Source: Ascochyta rabiei (Eukaryota; Ascomycota; Dothideomycetes; Pleosporales; Didymellaceae). From it: DNA of 64,000 nucleotides. The DNA lies in NCBI RefSeq assembly GCF_004011695.2, contig NC_082422.1, forward strand, positions 1 to 64,000, in the 5' to 3' direction. Both the position numbers and the translations under genes were made by a program. Positions 58,786-64,000 of this stretch are shown one piece after another (position 1 is the first letter of the stretch; each line of letters opens with the position of its first letter). The notes under the pieces are model-generated. The model worked only from the letters and a program-made list of their open reading frames with translations, was not told the origin of the DNA and ran no database searches.

Positions 58786-59404
58786 ACTACACATCTGTCC
58801 TATTAAAGCCTCTTTTATATAAATTTTTTAGTTGTTAAGCTTTAAATATTATTACAGCTAATTATTATAAGTAGGTGTATTTATTTATTAGTAGCTAATA
58901 TTATACAAATATTCTACAAAACCCTAGTTTTCTCTTTTTCTACTCTTATAATATATAATTATTTAGTAGAAGGCACTAATAAGCCTCTAGTAGTATTACT
59001 TTACAAGAGCTATATCCTTTAGCTAAATAGTAACTTACTTTATATAGATATTGTTTATGTTTCTATCTTTAAATTTTAGTTTTATAATCTTCGATAAGAA
59101 ACTAACATATACCTTTAAAGACAATAATAAGGAAAGATTTAGCAGACTCCTAAGGAGCCTCTAGAGCGCTAGCCTAGAACTAAAAATTATTCTTTAGTTA
59201 AAGTTTAACTTCCTAAACTACGTGTAAGAATAGCATCTTAGGTATTAATAATTTAGTTAAACTCTGTTATGGGCTTAGACCTTGTCTAAGCCTTAAGCGA
59301 GACGGGGCGGTCACATGCCCCACAGACATATTAGAAGGACACGCAACGTGTTACCTCCTTAAGAGATACAATACCATATCGACCCTTATTGCATCCCACC
59401 TACA
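58786..59404. other. AT-rich then GC-normal spacer
   Basis: 58786-59265 is AT-rich without a convincing frame. 59270-59404 has normal composition with no RIP (GACGGGGCGGTCACATGCCCC, which is itself a small palindromic patch). Nothing else is supported. Confidence 0.45.
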
Positions 59405-60153
59405 GTGGCAAAAGGGTAGGGGTTGGGTAGGGGTAGGGTACATCACGTGATGTACCCCTACCCTACCCTACCCCTACCCACGCTAATTCTATGCTAAGAG
59501 GGTAGGGGTAGGGTAGGGTCCACATGGGGTAGGGGTAGGGGTAGGGTAGGGTCCACATGGGGTACAGGTAGGGGTTGGGTAGGGGTTGGGTAGGGGTTGG
59601 GTAGGGTAGGTGTCAGCGTCCAACTCTTTAACCAAAGCAGTTATTGCAAAACTTTGTACTACAGAAATGTAGAGCAAAACGAGCGCTTTCAAACGGTCCA
59701 TATACCGTGAGATTCCGATCAAAACTGGTAGAGCTAGAGCAGTTGTTACGTAGGCCTACACTGTAACGACCTAGGACTTACACAACAACTGCTGTAACTC
59801 TACTATTTTTGATTGGAATCTTACGGAATATAGACTGTTTAAGAGCGCTTGTTGTGCTCTACATTCCTGTAGTACAAAGTTTTACAATAACTGCTTTAGT
59901 TAAAGAGTTACACGCTGACACCTACGGGCCCTACTTAGGCCTACCTCTTCACTACAGACCCTACCCTAAACCCTACCCTACCCTACCCCTACCCCTGGTC
60001 CGTGCGGACCGTACCCTACCCCTACCCCACGCTAGAGGTACCCCTACCCTACCCCTACCCTATGTGGACCCTACCCCTACCCTACCCCTACCCCTGGTCC
60101 GTGCGGACCGTACCCAACCCCTACCCAACCCCGGGGTACCCCCTACCCTTTTG
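59405..60153. mobile_element. Fold-back element with GGGTA/TACCC arms (about 750 bp)
   Basis: The ends GGCAAAAGGGTAGGGG and CCCCTACCCTTTTGCT are inverted repeats. Inner arms pair over roughly 200 bp (left GTCAGCGTCCAACTCTTTAA at 59612, right TTAAAGAGTTACACGCTGAC at 59901) around a centre at about 59760. The left arm holds a nested hairpin of GGGTA units centred on GTACATCACGTGATGTAC; the right arm holds two GGTCCGTGCGGACC palindromes. Noncoding. Target duplication unclear (AGTG versus AGCG). Confidence 0.85.
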
Positions 60154-60440
60154 CTAGCGTAATCCCACCCTAAGGCCAGTCTATAACAAACTCTAGTATT
60201 AACAGATATTGCGCAGCATAACTACTACCTTAGTATTAGGTATTAAATATAATAATAGAATGTAATAATATACTACTAGCTCTATAATAGTACCTGCGCT
60301 TTAGTAGCAGAGTAGGCGCCTTACAGGCAGACTTGGCTGCTAAGGGCTTCCTTACCAGCGTGCCGCTAGTTACAGCTAATCCTTAGCTTAGGACAGCCTT
60401 ATTCCTGCGACCTCTAGCCATGTTAGCGATTAGGTAGTTA

Positions 60441-60585
60441 GCTGTAATAGTTGGCTGTAACAGTAGGCTGTAGTAGTAGGCTGTAATAGTAGGCTGTAGT
60501 AGTAGGCTATAAAAACAAGTGTAATAGCAGATGTAATAGCTTACAGGCTGTAATAGCTATAATAGTAGGCTGTAATATTGTAGTA
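60441..60585. repeat. 15-bp tandem repeat (GGCTGTAATAGTAGG)
   Basis: About eight degenerate copies of GGCTGTAATAGTA / GGCTGTAGTAGTA in AT-rich sequence. The 60154-60440 stretch before it shows no supported feature. Confidence 0.75.
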
Positions 60586-60689
60586 CGCCTAGGTTACATA
60601 GTAAAATTATAGTAGTAAAGCTATTATTATAGTGTAGTAGTGTAGTGTAAAAAGTAATAGTAGAGTTTGTTAATAGGTTAGTATAATAA

Positions 60690-61440
60690 TGCGTGCAGAG
60701 GTCTGTGCACTGCTAAAGTTTAGGCTGCTACCTAACGTAAGAAAATTAGAATCTATAGCTAGTAGAAAGTTATTACAACTATTATACACTAGTATAACTG
60801 TAATAAAAGCTTATAATAACTTATAGGTAGTATAGATATACTAAGCACATTCTTTTAGCCTAGGCTGTATCTAATTCTAATCTTATTTAATATTATTAGA
60901 CGCGTTGCAAATACTTCCTGTTGCTTTAGCGCTAGCGTTGTTATTTGAGCGCTAGTAGAGGCTGCTACCTAGCGCAAGAAAATCAGAATCTACTTTAAGT
61001 ATGGGATTATTATGACTATAATGCACAAACATTTATATAATAAAAAACTGTAATAACTTACAGATAGTATAAATACGCTAAGCACATTCTTTTAGCCTAG
61101 GCTGCATCTAATTCTAATTTTATTTAATATTGTTAGATATGTTGCGAATGCTTCCTGTTACTTTAGTGCTAGCGTTTGTTGTTTAAGCGCTAGTAGAGGC
61201 TAGTGCCTAGCGTAAGAAAACCAAAATCTGTTATAAGTAGGGATTATTGCAACTATAATGTATAAACAGTTATATAATACTAAAATATAATTACCTACAG
61301 ATCTTACATATTTACTAAGCGCATTTTTTTAACATAGGTTGCACCTAGCCCTAAGCTGTTATAATATTATTAGAAGGGGTTTTAATGTTTTTTGTTGCAA
61401 CAGCGCTAGCGTTTGTTGCTTTTGCGCTAGTAAAACCAGG
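60690..61440. repeat. Tandem array of about 240-bp units with GCGCTAG hairpins
   Basis: Three to three and a half units. Shared words at similar spacing are ACTAAGCACATTCTTTTAGCC, TAATATTATTAGA and GCGCTAGCGTT..GCGCTAGTA. Each unit has an inner hairpin (AGCGCTAGCG / GAGCGCTAG). Units differ mainly by transitions, consistent with RIP. No frame. Confidence 0.8.
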
Positions 61441-61539
61441 AGAGGTTAAGTACAGACTAGCTGCTAAAAAGCTTACTACCGCCCTGCCCTTCTATAACAC
61501 CTTCTACATCTATAATACCTTCTGTTTATACAATACTAC

Positions 61540-62783
61540 ATGTTATTACTGCCTCCTATTATAGTTAGCATAATTAATCTTAACACTAATAATATTAAGA
61601 AGGAGGAGGAGGAAGATATACTAACCTTTACTAGCACTACAGGTACTAGTATACTAGCTGGCTTTACTGGTAAGAAGTAGGATTAATTAAATAAGGTTGT
61701 TATTATAGCCTGTTATTACAGTTAGTGCTAACAATACTAGGGTTTCTATTTAAGAGACTATAAGATTAATTAAGTCCATAATTCTTATAGTTAGATTAGG
61801 GCTGTAGGCTAAAAGACTGGCATAAAAGTCTTATTTAAGGGAGAGCTTAGCGACAGTATCTGCGCAGTTTAATAAAGAAATTTATCTGCCTTGCGTAGTA
61901 AAGAGAAGGAAATTATTAATAAGGTAAAGGCTGCTAATTGTGCAGCAAAATACCAGGCTAGGCTAGAGTTAGGTTAAGACTAGTCTTATGCTTTAGCATA
62001 TCTTAATATTTAAGCTGTAATAGTAGCCTAGACTAAAGAAGATGTAGATTAGCAACGCTTTAAGTTATCTGCTAGTATTTAGGTATTACAGCTTCTTATT
62101 ACAAACATTTACTAACTAAGAACAGCTAAGAAGCTTAAAAACAAGCTTAAGACTGTTTATAAGAAGTAGGATAATCTTAAGCATAATATAGATCTTTGTG
62201 CACACTAACAGGCCCTTAGAAAGTATACAGAAATTGCTTAAGGCAGTTCTACTACTAGTTAGACTACTATAGGCTAAGGTAATAAACAGCTCTTTTATAA
62301 TAGCGGCGTTGTTAAGAAACTGCTCTGCTAATTGTATTAGTAAGGTCTTTAAAAACTTAAAGATAACACCTTTAAGAGCAAGAAGGAAAAGGAAGAATAG
62401 GAGGCCTTCTGTAATGATATGTTACCTAAGAGCATAGCAGTTATAACTAATAATACCTAGCTGTAAGTTATTACATTATATTATTACATATACTTACTAA
62501 TTACTATAGTTAAACTAAACCTCTATCTCTCTTAGATAAGATTAGTTAGGATACTAAGCTTGTTAGCTATTGCCTATTTATTCTAGCACCTAACAATAAT
62601 AAGTGTAAGGAGGAGATTAAAGAGTCTAATTCTAAGCTAGAGGAGTACTATTAGTCTATGCTAAATGTGTATAAGACTAATAAGCAATTTTACAAGTTAT
62701 TAGCTAAAAAAGATATTAAGGAATCAGGATCTAAAGGATCTGACGACAATAATAAGATAGATCTAGATTAGACATACAGCTAA
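61540..62783 (+). pseudogene. Unknown coiled-coil protein with a recognisable intron, RIP-damaged
   Basis: The plus-strand frame runs from about 61540 with stops at expected Gln sites. It contains an acidic start (KKEEEEDILTFTSTTG), LRSKEKEIINKVKAANCAAK and KKLKNKLKTVYKK. Near 62463 the frame breaks, but a 47-bp segment with GTAAGT, a TACTAAT branch site and TATAG (62463-62509) restores it when removed. It then continues KCKEEIKESNSKLEEYY and ESGSKGSDDNNKIDLD to TAA at 62781-62783. The complete set of intron signals argues for a real spliced gene. No family is recognised; it may be a transposon-encoded partner or a captured gene. Confidence 0.55.
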
Positions 62784-62969
62784 TGTTTTAGCTTAAAATA
62801 ACAGCTAATTAACACATACCTAGCCTCTTTTGTAAGATATTCTAATTTCTGTTTAACTTATTATTTTGTATCTCTACCTAATCAGAAACTTGCTTAAGAT
62901 ATCTAAGCTAACCCTAAGAAAATAGTAAAATGACTAGTTCCTAGCACTAAATATAACATTCTTGCTGTT

Positions 62970-64000
62970 AGGGCTTAGGCTTACTCTAGGCAGTTTATTA
63001 AAAAGTTTTTCTATTATCCTATTACCTTAGGATTAAATATCTATGTTTATTATGTCTACATATAACATATATGTTATTACTACTAGTAGATATACCTTCT
63101 ACTCTACCTAAGCTTCTTCTATCTCTTACTTTCTCTGCTACACAACTTGTTAAAGGGGCGCTTCTAAAACAATTATATCTTATTAAACAGCTAGTATCCC
63201 TAGACTCTAATACTAGTAATAGTAAGGCAACTAGTATAGCATAGGATTAGTGGTAGACAACTACATTATAGGGAAGCAATCCTACTTCTAAAAAGCTACA
63301 TTCGGATGCACTAACTTGCTTAGGCTAGATCTAGAGTAGATATAGCAAAGCCTTTAAGGTATAAGATAGCTATCTATACATATACTGTTATTACTATAGG
63401 TTAGTTCTTTAGCACCTAGTTATAAAAGGCTAAAGGATTAAGCGTCTTATCTAACACCTTAGTTTATAAGCCTGCAGACAGATTAAGAATCCTACTTATA
63501 CTTTGTTAAACCTTCTATTATATCTATACACTGCCTGCCAGCAAAATAAAGACTAGGATTCTTCTAATCCTGTATACTCTGCTTTAGCCTTAAAAACAGA
63601 GCTTATGTAATTAGTTATTAACAACAACCTCTTATTTTAAAAAATTAAACGGCTGTTATTCTAACAATTTATCTACTTCCTAAGGCTAGAAGCTGTAATA
63701 ACTACCCGTTATAAATTTAGCTAGATGTTCTAGAGCTAATTTAAGGCTGCTGAACACGCTCTTCTCTAGGATCTTAGTTCTAGTACTAAATTGTCTATTG
63801 CATTAGATGCCTAGACTGCAAGTAATTACCTTAGTTTTCTAGCTATTAAAGTTTACTATATAAATAAGAGCTAGAAATTATAAGAAGCCCTTTTCGACTT
63901 TATTCCTATAGGCAGAAAATATGCAGGATCCTCTATAGCACAGCAAGTTCTTTAACTTCTTTAGGAAACTAAAACTACAAAATAACTGCTTGCTATTACT
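62970..64000 (+). pseudogene. hAT-family transposase, N-terminal and central part, RIP-damaged, runs off the window
   Basis: The plus-strand frame from about 63260 onward carries, near the right edge, SIALDAWTASN-like sequence (Trp now TAG), YLSFLAIKVYYINKS and EALFDFIPIGRKYAGSS, then TTK*LLAIT at the end. This matches the first catalytic Asp region of fungal hAT transposases (Restless/Tfo1 type): S-x-T/A-L-D-x-W followed by a xxxHW-like strand. Frequent TAG/TAA codons show RIP. The second catalytic residue and the C-terminal dimerisation domain lie beyond base 64000. The true start and 5' TIR were not found. Confidence 0.8.

Noticed and set aside
58591..60162. Pro/Tyr/Thr-rich short frames across the GGGTA regions
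   Set aside because: They are translations of GGGTA/TACCC repeats in several frames, with no start context or conserved protein.
1..64000. tRNA or rRNA genes
   Set aside because: No cloverleaf with A and B boxes and no rRNA-like conserved blocks were seen by eye; a covariance-model search was not possible.

Overview
The window is one chromosome end of a filamentous ascomycete, most likely a Dothideomycete of the Pleosporales type (order inferred from family resemblance, not proven). It opens with about 108 bp of CCCTAA telomere repeat. The few intact genes have short 48-99 bp GT..AG introns. Almost everything else carries the mark of repeat-induced point mutation (RIP): CpA-to-TpA changes on either strand turn CAA, CAG, CGA and TGG codons into TAA/TAG, so most reading frames stay recognisable but are peppered with stops.

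Layout. 0-1 kb: telomere and a 900-bp tract almost without G on this strand. 1-5.7 kb: RIP-damaged telomere-linked RecQ helicase (TLH) with an N-terminal domain resembling DUF3505, read toward the telomere. 6-22 kb: an unusual block of at least seven damaged genes on both strands (one a second, different RecQ-like helicase). Adjacent frames are separated or ended by about eight copies of a roughly 60-bp imperfect palindrome (core GGGGCAGG..TGATTCCAGG / CCTGGAATCAGCCTGCCCC). I recognise no function for six of these genes; this block is the best candidate here for an undescribed system.

22-32.9 kb: 29-bp tandem repeats, then a breakpoint into a 3'-truncated LINE lying in a truncated chromovirus, degenerate ACTACTTAGG repeats, a second partial TLH copy broken by a Fot1/Pogo-like DNA transposon (TA target duplication), and the 3' end of another chromovirus. 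32.9-34.4 kb: a RIP-free island with an intact three-exon gene of unknown function. 34.4-46 kb: a full-length Tad-like LINE with a Ty1/copia element nested in its reverse transcriptase (target duplication AGCCT). 47.3-57.6 kb: a second RIP-free island with a short inverted-repeat element, an intact four-exon protein kinase and a two-exon small gene, followed by a complete 6,992-bp chromodomain Ty3/gypsy element (target duplication GGTAC) that carries a Cys-rich/coiled-coil frame on its opposite strand. 57.6-64 kb: GGGTA-rich fold-back elements, a 240-bp tandem array, a damaged intron-containing gene and the start of a hAT transposase that runs off the window.

Only three genes look functional: 33236-34227, 48256-49358 and 50205-50574. 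The rest is a layered record of transposition, segmental duplication and RIP typical of a fungal subtelomere. All calls were made by reading and translating by eye; no database search was run, and ends of damaged genes are approximate.
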